DNA of 64,000 nucleotides from Mycolicibacterium brisbanense (GCF_001570425.1 NZ_BCSX01000024.1:310001-374000), one strand, 5' to 3'. Counted from the stretch's first letter, positions 48,850-58,488 are shown. Notes: generated from the letters alone by a model not told the origin. Numbers and translations: made by a program.

Positions 48850-50001
48850 CGACCGGGGGAGGCCGAGCGACGTCTGCGCCACGAAGTTGAGGATCATCTC
48901 GCGGCTGACCGGGGCGATACGCGCCAGCTTCGACGCGGTCACCGCTGCAGCGATGCCGTACTCCTTGGTCAACCCGTTGCCGCCGAGCGACTGCACGGCC
49001 TGGTCGACGGCACGCACCGAGGCCTCGCCTGCCGCGTACTTGGCCATGTTGGCGGCTTCGGCAGCACCGAAATCGTCGCCGGCGTCGTACAGAGTCGCCG
49101 CCTTCTGCATCATCAGCTTGGCCAGCTCGATCTCGATGTGGTTCTGCGCCAACGGATGTGACAAGCCCTGGTGAGAGCCGATCGGAACCTTCCAGACCTG
49201 GCGGGTCTTGACGTAGTCGACGGCCTTGTTGATGGCGAACCGGCCCATGCCCACCGCGCTCGCGGCGCCCATGATCCGCTCCGGGTTTAACCCGGCAAAC
49301 AACTGCGCGATGGCCGCGTCCTCCGAACCGACCAGCGCGTCGGACGGCAGACGCACATCGTCGAGGAACACCTGGAACTGGCTCTCCGGGCTGGTGATCT
49401 CCATCTCGATCTTGGTCCAGTGCAGGCCGGGAGTGTCGGTGGGGATGACGAACAAGGCCGGCTTGAGGTTGCCGGTCTTGTGATCCTCGGTGCGGCCGAC
49501 CACGAGAACGGCCTGCGCCTGATCGATACCGGAGATGAAGGTCTTCTGGCCCTTGATGATCCAGTCGCTACCATCGCGGCGTGCCGTGGTGGTGATGCGG
49601 TGGCTGTTGGACCCCGCGTCGGGCTCGGTGATGGCGAAAGCCATGGTGATCGAACCGTCGGCGATGCCGGGGATCCAGCGCTTCTTCTGCTCTTCGGTGC
49701 CGAACTTGGAGATGATGGTTCCGTTGATGGCGGGGGAGACCACCATCATCAGCAGCGCCGACCCGGCCGCTGACATCTCCTCCATCACCATGCTCAGTTC
49801 GTACATGCCCGCGCCGCCGCCGCCGTACTCCTCGGGCAGATTCACCCCGATGAAGCCGAGTTTGCCTGCCTCGTTCCACAATTCGGTGGTGTGCTGGCCC
49901 GAGCGGGCCTTCTCCAGGTAGTAGTCCTGGCCGTAGTTGGCGGCCATCGCCGCCACCGCCTGGCGCAGCGCCTGCTGTTCTTCGGTTTCGATGAAGCTCA
50001 C
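48844..50001 (-). CDS. fadE12: Acyl-CoA dehydrogenase FadE12
   Basis: The 385-residue acyl-CoA dehydrogenase corresponds to Rv0972c. It has the FAD-binding MAFAITEPDAGSNSHRITTTA and DWIIKGQKTFISG segments and the C-terminal QSLGGNGLTKEYGIAAA stretch. The catalytic Glu is expected in the C-terminal half, but I did not place it. It would be the citronellyl-CoA or isovaleryl-CoA type dehydrogenase of the operon. The GTG start overlaps the accA2 stop by four bases. In the family comparison of such operons two dehydrogenases (FadE12, FadE13) serve successive or alternative steps. Confidence 0.9.
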   Translation of the reverse strand: MSFIETEEQQALRQAVAAMAANYGQDYYLEKARSGQHTTELWNEAGKLGFIGVNLPEEYGGGGAGMYELSMVMEEMSAAGSALLMMVVSPAINGTIISKFGTEEQKKRWIPGIADGSITMAFAITEPDAGSNSHRITTTARRDGSDWIIKGQKTFISGIDQAQAVLVVGRTEDHKTGNLKPALFVIPTDTPGLHWTKIEMEITSPESQFQVFLDDVRLPSDALVGSEDAAIAQLFAGLNPERIMGAASAVGMGRFAINKAVDYVKTRQVWKVPIGSHQGLSHPLAQNHIEIELAKLMMQKAATLYDAGDDFGAAEAANMAKYAAGEASVRAVDQAVQSLGGNGLTKEYGIAAAVTASKLARIAPVSREMILNFVAQTSLGLPRSY

Positions 50002-51980
50002 TGCTGTTCTCCTTCTTGAGATTCCACCCGGGCAAGGACAGCGCCGACCTCGACCTGCTGGCCCGCGGCGACATTGAGTTCGGCCAGCACACCGTCGTCG
50101 GGCGCGGCGATGGTGTGCTCCATCTTCATCGCCTCCAGCCAGATCAGCGGTTGGCCGGCGGTGACGGTGTCTCCGACTGCCGCGCCTACCCGCAGCACCG
50201 AGCCGGGCATGGGCGCCAGCAGCGAGCCGTGGGCGACAGCGTCATCGGGATCGGGGAAGCGCGGCTGGGCAGCCAGCTGCACCGGGCCCAGCGGGGAGTC
50301 GACGAAAACGTCAGGAGCATCGGGCTTCCCGTAACGGGCAATGTCGAACGCCCGCTCGACACCGTCGACAGCGAGCACCACCCGGTCGGGTGCCGCGGAG
50401 ACGAGCGTGACGCCGGGGTGGTCGGGCAGGTCCACGCCGGTGCGGGTGAACCGGTACCGGACGGTGTGCTCGGTATCGGCCTCACGGTATGTCCTCGTCT
50501 GGTATCCCGAGGCCAGGTTGCGCCAACCACTCGGGGCGGCGGCGAAAACCGTTGCGGTGCTGCGGCTGTTGGCCGAGTCGGCGAGGGCCGCGGCGACGGA
50601 GCTCAGCGTCACCGACTCCGGCGAGGTCAGTGGGGCTGCCAGCTTGTCGAGACCATGGGTGTCGAAGAACGCGGTGTCGGTGGCCCCGTCGAGGAAGCCC
50701 GGGTGGCGCAGCACGTTGACCAGCAGGTCGCGGTTGGTGCGCACACCGTGAATCCGGGTGCGGGCCAACGTGTCCGCAAGTATTCCGGCGGCCTGACGAC
50801 GCGTCGGTGCATACGAGATGACCTTCGCCAGCATGGGGTCGTAGAAGATCGACACCACCGAGCCGTCCTCGATGCCTGCGTCGACCCGCACCCCGGCGCG
50901 GCTCAGCTCGTCGAACTCGACCGGCGCGCCGGGCACGGCGAACCGGTGCACCGTGCCGGCCTGCGGCTGCCAACCCTTGGCCGGATCCTCGGCGTAGAGC
51001 CGGGCTTCGATCGAGGAGCCCCACGCCGGTGGGGGCTCGGGATCGAGCCGGCCACCGTCGGCGACCACGATCTGCAGCTCGACCAGATCCAGGCCCGTGG
51101 TGGCCTCGGTGACGGGGTGCTCGACCTGCAGGCGGGTGTTCATCTCCAGGAAGAAGAACTCGCCGTCATCGTCGGCCATGAACTCCACGGTGCCGGCACC
51201 GGTGTAGCCGATGGCCTCCGCTGCCAGCCGGGCCGCCTCGAACAACTTGCCCCGCATACCCGGGGTGCGTTCGACGAGCGGCGACGGGGCCTCTTCGATG
51301 ATCTTCTGGTGGCGGCGCTGGATGGAACATTCACGCTCGCCGACCGCCCACACGGTGCCGTGGGCATCGGCCATGACCTGAACCTCGACGTGGTGGCCTG
51401 CGGCCAGGTAGCGCTCGCAGAACACCGTGGGGTCGCCGAACGCCGACTGCGCCTCCCGTTGCGCCGCAGCGACTTCCGTCGGCAGTGACGCGATGTCGCG
51501 CACCACCCGCATACCGCGCCCACCGCCGCCCGCGGAGGCCTTGACCAGCACCGGAAGCTGCTCGGCAGTCACGGTTTCCGGATCGAGCTCGGCGAGCACC
51601 GGCACGCCGGCTGCAGCCATCATCTTCTTGGCTTCGATCTTGGAGCCCATCGCCTGCACGGCGGGCACCGGAGGTCCGATCCAGGTGAGCCCCGCGTCGA
51701 TCACGGCTGCCGCGAAATCGGGGTTCTCCGAAAGGAATCCGTAGCCGGGATGGACCGCGTCGGCTCCCGCGGCGCGGGCTGCGGCGATGATCTGCGCGGC
51801 GTCGAGGTACGCGGTATTGCCGGTGAGGCGTACGCGCGCATCGGCCTCGGTGACGTGTGGCGAGCCGGCGTCGGGGTCGGTGTACACCGCGACGGTGCCG
51901 ATGCCGAGCCGTCGGCACGTGGCGAACACGCGCCGGGCGATCTCCCCGCGGTTGGCGACCAGAACTCTCGTGATTGGCAT
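49998..51980 (-). CDS. accA2: Acyl-CoA carboxylase alpha subunit AccA2 (biotin carboxylase + BCCP)
   Basis: The 660-residue protein combines an ATP-dependent biotin carboxylase (VLVANRGEIARRVFATCRRLGI at the start, KASAGGGGRGMRVV as ATP loop, EMNTRLQVEHPVTE) with a C-terminal biotin-carrier domain. The biotin lysine lies in EAMKMEH near residue 627. It corresponds to Rv0973c. With AccD2 it forms an acyl-CoA carboxylase, probably acting on a 3-methylcrotonyl- or geranyl-CoA-like substrate. The ATG starts nine bases after the accD2 stop. It lies in the middle of an overlapping operon. Confidence 0.94.
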   Translation of the reverse strand: MPITRVLVANRGEIARRVFATCRRLGIGTVAVYTDPDAGSPHVTEADARVRLTGNTAYLDAAQIIAAARAAGADAVHPGYGFLSENPDFAAAVIDAGLTWIGPPVPAVQAMGSKIEAKKMMAAAGVPVLAELDPETVTAEQLPVLVKASAGGGGRGMRVVRDIASLPTEVAAAQREAQSAFGDPTVFCERYLAAGHHVEVQVMADAHGTVWAVGERECSIQRRHQKIIEEAPSPLVERTPGMRGKLFEAARLAAEAIGYTGAGTVEFMADDDGEFFFLEMNTRLQVEHPVTEATTGLDLVELQIVVADGGRLDPEPPPAWGSSIEARLYAEDPAKGWQPQAGTVHRFAVPGAPVEFDELSRAGVRVDAGIEDGSVVSIFYDPMLAKVISYAPTRRQAAGILADTLARTRIHGVRTNRDLLVNVLRHPGFLDGATDTAFFDTHGLDKLAAPLTSPESVTLSSVAAALADSANSRSTATVFAAAPSGWRNLASGYQTRTYREADTEHTVRYRFTRTGVDLPDHPGVTLVSAAPDRVVLAVDGVERAFDIARYGKPDAPDVFVDSPLGPVQLAAQPRFPDPDDAVAHGSLLAPMPGSVLRVGAAVGDTVTAGQPLIWLEAMKMEHTIAAPDDGVLAELNVAAGQQVEVGAVLARVESQEGEQQ

Positions 51981-51989
51981 GTTGTCAGC

Positions 51990-53585
51990 TCACATCCGGA
52001 AGACGCCGAAGTTCGACGTTCCCTCGATCGGGCCATTGGCGATGGCGGACAGGCACATTCCCAGTACGGTGCGGGTGTCGCGGGGGTCGATGACGCCGTC
52101 GTCGTACAGCCTTCCGGACAGGAACATCGGAAGCGACTCGGCCTCGATCTGCGACTCGACGGCAGCCCGCAGCGCGGCGTCGGCCGCTTCGTCGACCTCC
52201 TGCCCGCGGGCTGCCGCGGCCGCGCGGCTGACGATCGAGAGCACCCCGGCGAGCTGCGTCCCACCCATCACCGCGGATTTCGCGCTGGGCCAGGCGAACA
52301 GGAACCGCGGATCGTAGGCCCGCCCGCACATGCCGTAGTGGCCCGCGCCGTAGGACGCCCCGATCAGCAGCGAGATGTGCGGCACCGTCGAATTGGACAC
52401 GGCATTGATCATCATCGAACCGTGCTTGATCATGCCGCCCTCTTCGTACTGCTTACCCACCATGTAGCCGGTGGTGTTGTGCAGGAACAGAAGTGGGGTG
52501 TCGGCCCGGTTGGCCAGCTGGATGAACTGGGTGGCCTTCTGGGACTCCTCGGAGAACAGCACACCGCGAGCATTGGCCAAGATGCCGATCGGATAGCCGT
52601 ACAGCGTGGCCCAGCCCGTCACCAGCGACGAGCCGTACAGCGGCTTGAACTCGTCGAAATCCGAGCCGTCGACGATGCGGGCGATGACCTCACGCGGATC
52701 GAACGGGATGCGCAGATCGGCGGGGACGATGCCGACGAGTTCTTCGGGGTCGAACAGGGGCTCGACCACCGGCGCCGGGGTGGGGCCCTGCTTGCGCCAG
52801 TTCAGCCGGGCCACGATGCGCCGGCCGATGCGGAAGGCGTCGAGTTCGTCGGCGGCCAGGTAGTCACCCAATCCCGAAGTCCGGGCGTGCATCTCGGCGC
52901 CACCCAGGGATTCGTCGTCGGATTCCTCGCCGGTCGCCATTTTCACCAGCGGCGGTCCGGCCAGGAACACCTTCGAGCGTTCCTTGATCATCACCACGTG
53001 ATCGGACATGCCGGGAATGTAGGCGCCGCCGGCCGTCGAGTTGCCGAACACCAGCGCGATGGTCGGGATGCCTGCGGCCGACAGTCGCGTCAGGTCACGG
53101 AACATCTGCCCGCCCGGGATGAAGATCTCCTTCTGGGTGGGCAGGTCAGCACCGCCGGACTCCACCAGGGAGATCACGGGCAGCCGGTTCTCCAGCGCGA
53201 TCTGATTGGCGCGCAACACTTTCTTGAGCGTCCAAGGGTTGCTGGTGCCGCCCTTGACGGTCGGATCGTTGGCGACGATCAGGCACTCGACGCCCTCGAC
53301 GGCGCCGATGCCCGCGACGACGCTGGCGCCCACGGCGAAGTCACTGCCCCACGCCGCGAGCGGGCTCAGTTCCAAGAAGGGAGCGTCGGGGTCCAGCAGC
53401 AGCTCGACGCGTTCGCGCGCGGTTAGCTTGCCGCGCGAGTGATGCCGGTCGACATACTTCGGCCCGCCACCGGCCAGCGCCTTGGCGTGTTCGGCGTCGA
53501 GTTCGGCAAGCTTGGTGGTCATCACCTCAGCGGCTTCGAGGAACCCGGGAGAGCTCGGGTCGATGGTCGATTTGAGCGCCGTCAT
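51990..53585 (-). CDS. accD2: Acyl-CoA carboxylase beta subunit AccD2 (carboxyltransferase)
   Basis: The 531-residue carboxyltransferase has the two crotonase-like halves of the family. GQMFRDLTRLSAAGIPTIALVFG and a GGAYIPG oxyanion region lie in the first half. FLHNTTGYMVGKQYEEGG and GASYGAGHYGMCGRAYDP in the second are typical of methylcrotonyl/geranyl-CoA carboxylase beta subunits. It corresponds to Rv0974c. The start is ATG with GGAAGGCC upstream. A 91-base gap from fadE13 carries a small T-rich inverted repeat (53617-53644), so partial termination or an internal promoter is possible. Confidence 0.94.
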   Translation of the reverse strand: MTALKSTIDPSSPGFLEAAEVMTTKLAELDAEHAKALAGGGPKYVDRHHSRGKLTARERVELLLDPDAPFLELSPLAAWGSDFAVGASVVAGIGAVEGVECLIVANDPTVKGGTSNPWTLKKVLRANQIALENRLPVISLVESGGADLPTQKEIFIPGGQMFRDLTRLSAAGIPTIALVFGNSTAGGAYIPGMSDHVVMIKERSKVFLAGPPLVKMATGEESDDESLGGAEMHARTSGLGDYLAADELDAFRIGRRIVARLNWRKQGPTPAPVVEPLFDPEELVGIVPADLRIPFDPREVIARIVDGSDFDEFKPLYGSSLVTGWATLYGYPIGILANARGVLFSEESQKATQFIQLANRADTPLLFLHNTTGYMVGKQYEEGGMIKHGSMMINAVSNSTVPHISLLIGASYGAGHYGMCGRAYDPRFLFAWPSAKSAVMGGTQLAGVLSIVSRAAAAARGQEVDEAADAALRAAVESQIEAESLPMFLSGRLYDDGVIDPRDTRTVLGMCLSAIANGPIEGTSNFGVFRM

Positions 53586-53676
53586 GACTGGCCTTCCATT
53601 CGCGAATGTGAAGCTACTGCGACTTTTTCACCGATTTTTCGCAGAGGTTTCACGCTCGGGGTAGCGGTGTATCGGC

Positions 53677-54825
53677 TCATGACTGGAATCCCAACGTCTT
53701 CGCGGCCAGTGAGGTCAGAATCTCGGTGGTTCCGCCGCCGATGCCCAGGATGCGCATGTCACGATACTGCCGCTCCACCTCGGACTCGGCCATGTAGCCC
53801 ATGCCGCCGAACAGCTGGACGGCCTGGTTGGCCACCCATTCGCCGGCCTCGACCGCGGTGTTCTTGGCGAAGCAGACCTCGGTGATCAAATTCGCTTCGC
53901 CTGCGAGCTGCCGCTCGACGACGTTGCGCGTGTACACGCGAGCCACGTCGGTACGCCGAGCCATCTCTGCCAGCGTGTTCTGCACCGATTGGCGGGAAAT
54001 CAATGGCTTGCCGAAAGTTTCGCGGTTGCGGCACCACTCGACGGTCAGGTCCAGACAACGCTGCGCACTGGCATATGCCTGGGCGGCGAGGCCGACCCGT
54101 TCGGAGACGAACGCCGCGGCGATCTGGAGAAACCCGGAGTTCTCCGCGCTGACCAGATTGGCCGCGGGCACTCGCACGTCGGTGTAGGACAGCTCGGCGG
54201 TATCGCTTGAGCGCCAGCCCATCTTGTCGAGTTTGCGGCTGACCTCGAATCCGGGTGTGCCCTTGTCGACGACGATGAGCGAGACTCCGCCCGCGCCGGG
54301 CCCGCCGGTGCGCGCCGCAGTCACGACGTAGTCGGCCCGCACGCCGGAGGTGATGTAGGTCTTGGCGCCGTTGAGGACGTAGTCGTCACCGTCTCGAACG
54401 GCACGTGTGGTCAGGTGCCCGACGTCCGAGCCGCCGCCCGGTTCGGTGATGGCCAAGGAACCGATCTTCTCGCCACGCAACGTGGGTTTCACATAGGTCT
54501 CGATGAGCCGCTCGTCGCCCGAGGCGATCATGTGCGGCACCGCGATGCCGCAGGTGAAGAGCGAGGCGAACACCCCGCCGGGGGCGCCCGCGTAGTGCAT
54601 CTCCTCGCAGATGATCACCGCGTCCGCGCCGTCGCCGCCACCGCCGCCGACCGATTCGGGAAAGTTCGCGCCGAGCAGTCCGGCTTCGCCTGCCTTGCGG
54701 TGCAATTCGCGGGGGAGTTCGCCGGTGCGCTCCCATTCCGCGACGTTGGGCAGCACCTCGCGCTCGGCGAAGCTGCGCACGGTTTTACGCAGCGCCTCGC
54801 GTTCGGGGGTGTTCCAGATGCTCAC
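53677..54825 (-). CDS. fadE13: Acyl-CoA dehydrogenase FadE13
   Basis: The 382-residue acyl-CoA dehydrogenase corresponds to Rv0975c, which has the same length as remembered. It has the FAD motif GSLAITEPGGGSDVGHLTTRA, then LNGAKTYITSG and the C-terminal QLFGGMGYMAESEVERQYRD followed by ILGIGGGTTEI. The start is the GTG at 54823-54825, overlapping the stop of the AtuA-like gene by four bases; an in-frame upstream start at 54870 is inside that gene. It likely catalyses the first dehydrogenation of the branched acyl-CoA. Confidence 0.9.
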   Translation of the reverse strand: MSIWNTPEREALRKTVRSFAEREVLPNVAEWERTGELPRELHRKAGEAGLLGANFPESVGGGGGDGADAVIICEEMHYAGAPGGVFASLFTCGIAVPHMIASGDERLIETYVKPTLRGEKIGSLAITEPGGGSDVGHLTTRAVRDGDDYVLNGAKTYITSGVRADYVVTAARTGGPGAGGVSLIVVDKGTPGFEVSRKLDKMGWRSSDTAELSYTDVRVPAANLVSAENSGFLQIAAAFVSERVGLAAQAYASAQRCLDLTVEWCRNRETFGKPLISRQSVQNTLAEMARRTDVARVYTRNVVERQLAGEANLITEVCFAKNTAVEAGEWVANQAVQLFGGMGYMAESEVERQYRDMRILGIGGGTTEILTSLAAKTLGFQS

Positions 54826-56519
54826 TTGACGAGTTCCTCCGGGATGTCGATATGACGGCTGCGCAACCACTCGCCCAGCCCCTTGGCTTGCGGATCGAAT
54901 CGGGCCTGATATGCCACGCCCTGTCCGAGGATGTCTTCGATGACGAAGTTCACGGCCCTTAGATTCGGCAACAGATGCCGGGTGACCGGCAGATCCGCTG
55001 TCTCGGGGAGCAATTCACGCAGCGTGTCCACCGTCAACGCATGGGCCAGCCACCGCCACTGCTCATCGGTGCGTACCCACACACCGACATTCGCCGACCC
55101 ACCCTTGTCGCCGCTGCGGGCCCCGGCGAGGGTGCCGAGCGGTACTCGCCGGGTGGGTCCGGCCGGCAACGGCGCGGGCAATTCCGGTTCGGAAACCGGT
55201 GCGACAGAACGTGTCTCGGTGGCCGGTGCGATGTCGACCCGGGTGCCGTCGGCGTGTACCGCGACATGGGGGACGAGGGTCGCATCGACGTAGCCGGGGG
55301 TGAACACGCCGTACACCTGACCGTCTCCCGGCGGCGCGGTGGTGGTGAAGCCCGGGTAGCTCGCCAACGCGAGTTCGACTCCCGCCGCGGAGAATTGGCG
55401 GCCGACGACGTTGGGGTCCGGGTCGCGGGCCACGCAGTGCAGCAGCGCGCTGGCAGCCTCCTCGGTGTCGGCATCGGGATGGTCGGTGCGGGCCAGCGAC
55501 CATTCGAGCTCGGCCGGTTTGACCTTCAGGCCCGCTTCCAGCTGACTGCGTACCAGCGCGGCCTTGGTTTCGATGTCGAGTCCGGTCAGCACGAACGTCG
55601 CGGCGTTGCGGAAGCCGCCGATGCTGTTCAGTGACACCTTCAGCGTCGGAGGCGGAGCCTCGCCCTTGACGCCGGAGACGCGCACGCGGTTGTCGCCGTC
55701 CTGGCTCAACTGCAGCGAGTCGACGCGCAGCGTCACATCGGGATTGGGGTAGCGGGCGCCGCTGATCTCGTAGAGCAGCTGTGCGGTGACGGTGCCGACG
55801 CTGACCTGGCCGCCGGTTCCGGGATGCTTGGTGATCACCGACGAGCCGTCGGCGGAGATCTCGGCGAGCGGGAAGCCGGGCCGCTGCAGGTCAGGGATCT
55901 CGGTGAAGAACGCGTAGTTGCCGCCCGTGGCCTGGGTGCCGCATTCGATGACGTGGCCCGCGGCGACGGCACCGGCGAGTGCGTCGTAATCGGTTCGGCT
56001 CCAACCGAAGTGCGCCGCGGCGGGTCCGACGATCACCGATGCGTCGGTGACCCGGCCGGTGACGACGACGTCGGCGCCGCTGCCCAGGCAGTCGACGATG
56101 CCCCAGGCACCCAGATAGGCGTTGGCCGCCAGCGGCGATCCCAGCCCGAGCTCACCGGCCCGGCTCACCAGGTCGTCGCCCTCCACATGTGCGACATTGA
56201 CGTCGAGACCCAGCCGTTCGGCGAGGGCGCGCACTGCGGTGGCAAGCCCTGCCGGATTCAACCCGCCGGCGTTGGCAACGATCTTGACGCCGTTGTCGAG
56301 GGCCAGCCCAAGCGATTCCTCCAACTGCAGCAGGAAGGTCTTGGCGTATCCGCGGTCGGGGTTCTTGGCGCGGTCGCGGGCGAGGATCAGCATGGTGAGC
56401 TCGGCGAGGTAGTCGCCGGTCAGATAGTCCAGCTCCCCGCCGGTGAGCATGTCTCGCATCGCGGAGAGCCGGTCCCCGTAGAAACCCGAACAGTTGCCGA
56501 TGCGTACTGCAGGTGGCAC
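54822..56519 (-). CDS. AtuA-like acyclic-terpene-utilisation family protein (DUF1446)
   Basis: The 565-residue protein belongs to the AtuA/DUF1446 family, whose name-giver is needed for citronellol/geraniol use in Pseudomonas. The N-terminal DUF1446 part (VRIGNCSGFYGDRLSAM, then YLTGDYLAELTM) and a C-terminal AtuA-like region (GARSGDKGGSANVGVWVR) are both present. It corresponds to Rv0976c. The biochemical role is unproven. The GTG at 56517-56519 has GGGAG upstream. It heads the operon and is controlled from a palindrome 32 bases upstream. Confidence 0.85.
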   Translation of the reverse strand: MPPAVRIGNCSGFYGDRLSAMRDMLTGGELDYLTGDYLAELTMLILARDRAKNPDRGYAKTFLLQLEESLGLALDNGVKIVANAGGLNPAGLATAVRALAERLGLDVNVAHVEGDDLVSRAGELGLGSPLAANAYLGAWGIVDCLGSGADVVVTGRVTDASVIVGPAAAHFGWSRTDYDALAGAVAAGHVIECGTQATGGNYAFFTEIPDLQRPGFPLAEISADGSSVITKHPGTGGQVSVGTVTAQLLYEISGARYPNPDVTLRVDSLQLSQDGDNRVRVSGVKGEAPPPTLKVSLNSIGGFRNAATFVLTGLDIETKAALVRSQLEAGLKVKPAELEWSLARTDHPDADTEEAASALLHCVARDPDPNVVGRQFSAAGVELALASYPGFTTTAPPGDGQVYGVFTPGYVDATLVPHVAVHADGTRVDIAPATETRSVAPVSEPELPAPLPAGPTRRVPLGTLAGARSGDKGGSANVGVWVRTDEQWRWLAHALTVDTLRELLPETADLPVTRHLLPNLRAVNFVIEDILGQGVAYQARFDPQAKGLGEWLRSRHIDIPEELVK

Positions 56520-56550
56520 ACGTACTCCCGTCGACGCCGATGAGCGACCC

Positions 56551-56566
56551 AACCAACCGGTAGGTT
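56551..56566. promoter_or_regulatory. TetR-type palindrome at the head of the acyl-CoA operon
   Basis: AACCAACCGGTAGGTT is symmetric except for the two central W positions (AACCWACCGGTWGGTT). It lies 32 bases upstream of the first gene. The symmetry and ACCGGT centre are typical of TetR-family operators for acyl-CoA catabolic operons in mycobacteria. No regulator gene lies near the operon in this window. Confidence 0.55.
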
Positions 56567-56865
56567 ATCGGGTACCGCCGGTCTCACGTCAAGGGGGCGG
56601 GTTCGGGAGTTCGCCCCGGCGCCCCGTGGGCACAGCGTGGCCCGCGCCGCGTCCGGTCGCCGCGATCCCATAGAAATTTCAGCGTTCTCACAGCATGTCG
56701 CCGGTTATTTACGCAGGTGACGGCGGCCCCTCTCCTTCAGGTTGCTTGCGTTCGAAAATATGCGTCGTGACCAGGAGTAATCCCGGCCCGTTCATGCCGC
56801 AGGATGTCGCCTGAACGCACGCGTGGTGGTCGTCGCCACGCCCTACGGCTGGGGAAGGGAACCGG
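56567..56865 (+). other. Intergenic region before the secreted protein gene
   Basis: These roughly 300 bases separate the divergent AtuA-like and secreted-protein genes. I see no coding potential beyond antisense shadows and no convincing -10/-35 pair; the 3' end carries a GGGAAGGGAACC ribosome binding site for the next gene. Confidence 0.5.
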
Positions 56866-57426
56866 ATGGCCAAGCACCGGGCAATGTCGCCGCACTCGAA
56901 GCGGGCACGCACCATTCTGGGCGGAGTCGTCGCAGGCGGAGCGCTGGCCATGATCGCGCCGGCGGGCCTTGCGCAGGCGACGCCGGGCGTCGACAACGCC
57001 GCGGGTAGCGAACCGGAGAACGTGAACCACAAGGTCTCGACCATGGCCGACAACGTCGGCCGGCCGGACTTCAAGAACCCGGCGCCGGGCGTGCGGGCGA
57101 TCCAGACTGTCGGGGACACCGTGTTCAACCAGGGCAGCGACCTCAACACCGCGGTCGACAACTCGGCCCTCGGCGTCCAGTACCACCGGGCGTTCGGTAC
57201 CCGGGGCACGCTCACCACGGACGAGAGCACGGGGGACGTGTACTACGCCGGCGACGGCAGCAACGGCTACGTCACCGGGATCCTCAACACCGGAACCGGT
57301 GGGCGCAACGGTGCCCAGACCATCCCCGGCAAGGTCTATTCGCAGACCGTGGTGATCCGCGAGTGCAACGTCAGCGTCGCCAACCAGACCGGCGTGCCCA
57401 GCGGCGTGCGGAGCTGCCGCAGCTAG
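56866..57426 (+). CDS. Secreted protein of unknown function
   Basis: The 186-residue protein starts with a basic segment and a signal peptide (ILGGVVAGGALAMIAPAGLAQA, about 17-38). The mature part is polar with GVRAIQTVGDTVFNQGSDL and a beta-rich stretch (GTLTTDESTGDVYYAGDGSNGYVTG). Two Cys near the C-terminus (RECNVSV and RSCRS) may form a disulfide. I do not recognise a family. It stands alone upstream of rpmF. An internal ATG at codon 7 is an alternative start. Its export suggests an envelope or extracellular role. Confidence 0.65.
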   Translation: MAKHRAMSPHSKRARTILGGVVAGGALAMIAPAGLAQATPGVDNAAGSEPENVNHKVSTMADNVGRPDFKNPAPGVRAIQTVGDTVFNQGSDLNTAVDNSALGVQYHRAFGTRGTLTTDESTGDVYYAGDGSNGYVTGILNTGTGGRNGAQTIPGKVYSQTVVIRECNVSVANQTGVPSGVRSCRS

Positions 57427-57567
57427 GTAGGCTTGACGGACGGCGTCCTGCGGCGTCGTCTACGCGGCCTGCTCGTTTTGGAACCGACGCAGGTCAACCG
57501 TTACTCTGTAGTGCAATCGTCTGCCGCTGCGGTGCGCGCGGCAACCCCAAGCAAGGAGATGCACGTC

Positions 57568-57744
57568 ATGGCTGTGCCCAAGCGCAGAATGTCGCGCGCG
57601 AACACCCGTAGTCGGCGCGCGCAGTGGAAAGCCGAGGCCACCGGCCTGGTCGGTGTCAGTGTCGCGGGTCAGCAGCACAAGGTGCCGCGCCGCCTGTTGA
57701 AGGCCGCCCGCCTGGGTCTGCTCGACCTGGATCGCCGACGCTAG
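57568..57744 (+). CDS. rpmF: 50S ribosomal protein L32 (Cys-free form)
   Basis: The 58-residue L32 has the N-terminal [19 protein letters not shown] and the end [18 protein letters not shown]. It contains no Cys, so it lacks the CxxC zinc ribbon and is the zinc-independent form. It is short and easily overlooked. The ATG has AAGGAGATG-type RBS upstream. It directly precedes mprA, as Rv0979A does. Confidence 0.93.
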   Translation: MAVPKRRMSRANTRSRRAQWKAEATGLVGVSVAGQQHKVPRRLLKAARLGLLDLDRRR

Positions 57745-57762
57745 GCGTTTTTGCGGCGCGCC

Positions 57763-57781
57763 TCTCAGGTCAATCTCAGAT
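57763..57781 (+). promoter_or_regulatory. MprA-like box upstream of mprA
   Basis: TCTCAGGT (57763-57770) and TCTCAGAT (57774-57781) are direct repeats spaced 11 bases apart. MprA is known to bind loosely conserved tandem 8-base repeats, including at its own promoter. The match supports autoregulation. Confidence 0.6.
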
Positions 57782-57795
57782 AGAGCGTTGACACT

Positions 57796-58488
57796 GTGGC
57801 TGTGCGCATACTTGTCGTTGACGATGATCGCGCTGTGCGCGAATCACTGCGGCGGTCGCTTTCCTTCAATGGCTATTCAGTCCAGCTCGCCCAGGATGGG
57901 GTCGAAGCTCTCGATCTGATCGCCGATGACCGGCCCGACGCGGTGGTTCTCGATGTGATGATGCCGCGGCTGGATGGTCTTGAAGTCTGCCGGCAGCTTC
58001 GCAGCACAGGTGACGATCTACCCATCCTGGTGCTGACGGCCCGCGATTCCGTGTCCGAGCGGGTCGCGGGGCTGGATGCCGGGGCCGACGACTACCTACC
58101 CAAGCCTTTCGCGCTTGAGGAGTTGCTCGCGCGGATGCGGGCGTTGCTGCGGCGCACCGTGTCCGACGACGGAGCCGAATCGCAGAAGATGACGTTCTCG
58201 GATCTCACGCTGGATCCGGTCACCCGCGAGGTCACCCGCGGCGAACGTCACATCAGCTTGACCCGCACCGAGTTCGCGCTGCTGGAAATGCTGATCGCCA
58301 ATCCGCGGCGGGTGCTGACCCGCAGCCGCATCCTCGAAGAGGTGTGGGGCTTCGATTTCCCCACCTCGGGCAATGCGCTCGAGGTCTACATCGGTTACCT
58401 GCGCCGTAAGACCGAAGCCGACGGCGAGCTGCGGCTCATCCACACCGTCCGCGGCGTCGGCTACGTGCTGCGGGAAACGCCGCCCTGA
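57796..58488 (+). CDS. mprA: Response regulator MprA
   Basis: MprA is the response regulator of the envelope-stress system that controls sigE, pepD and others. The 230-residue protein has the receiver domain (DDD at 10-12, phospho-acceptor Asp53 in [11 protein letters not shown], Lys in LPKPF) and an OmpR/PhoB winged helix ([27 protein letters not shown], then GYLRRK). It corresponds to Rv0981. The start is GTG. Direct repeats like MprA boxes lie upstream. mprB starts five bases after its stop. Confidence 0.96.
   Translation: MAVRILVVDDDRAVRESLRRSLSFNGYSVQLAQDGVEALDLIADDRPDAVVLDVMMPRLDGLEVCRQLRSTGDDLPILVLTARDSVSERVAGLDAGADDYLPKPFALEELLARMRALLRRTVSDDGAESQKMTFSDLTLDPVTREVTRGERHISLTRTEFALLEMLIANPRRVLTRSRILEEVWGFDFPTSGNALEVYIGYLRRKTEADGELRLIHTVRGVGYVLRETPP

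Noticed and set aside
56709..57230. A 173-codon minus-strand frame near the secreted protein
   Set aside because: It is antisense to a gene with a clear signal peptide and RBS and has no recognisable features of its own.
57733..57755. Terminator after rpmF
   Set aside because: A CGCC/GGCG stem with T-run is only four base pairs long; rpmF and mprA may be partly co-transcribed.
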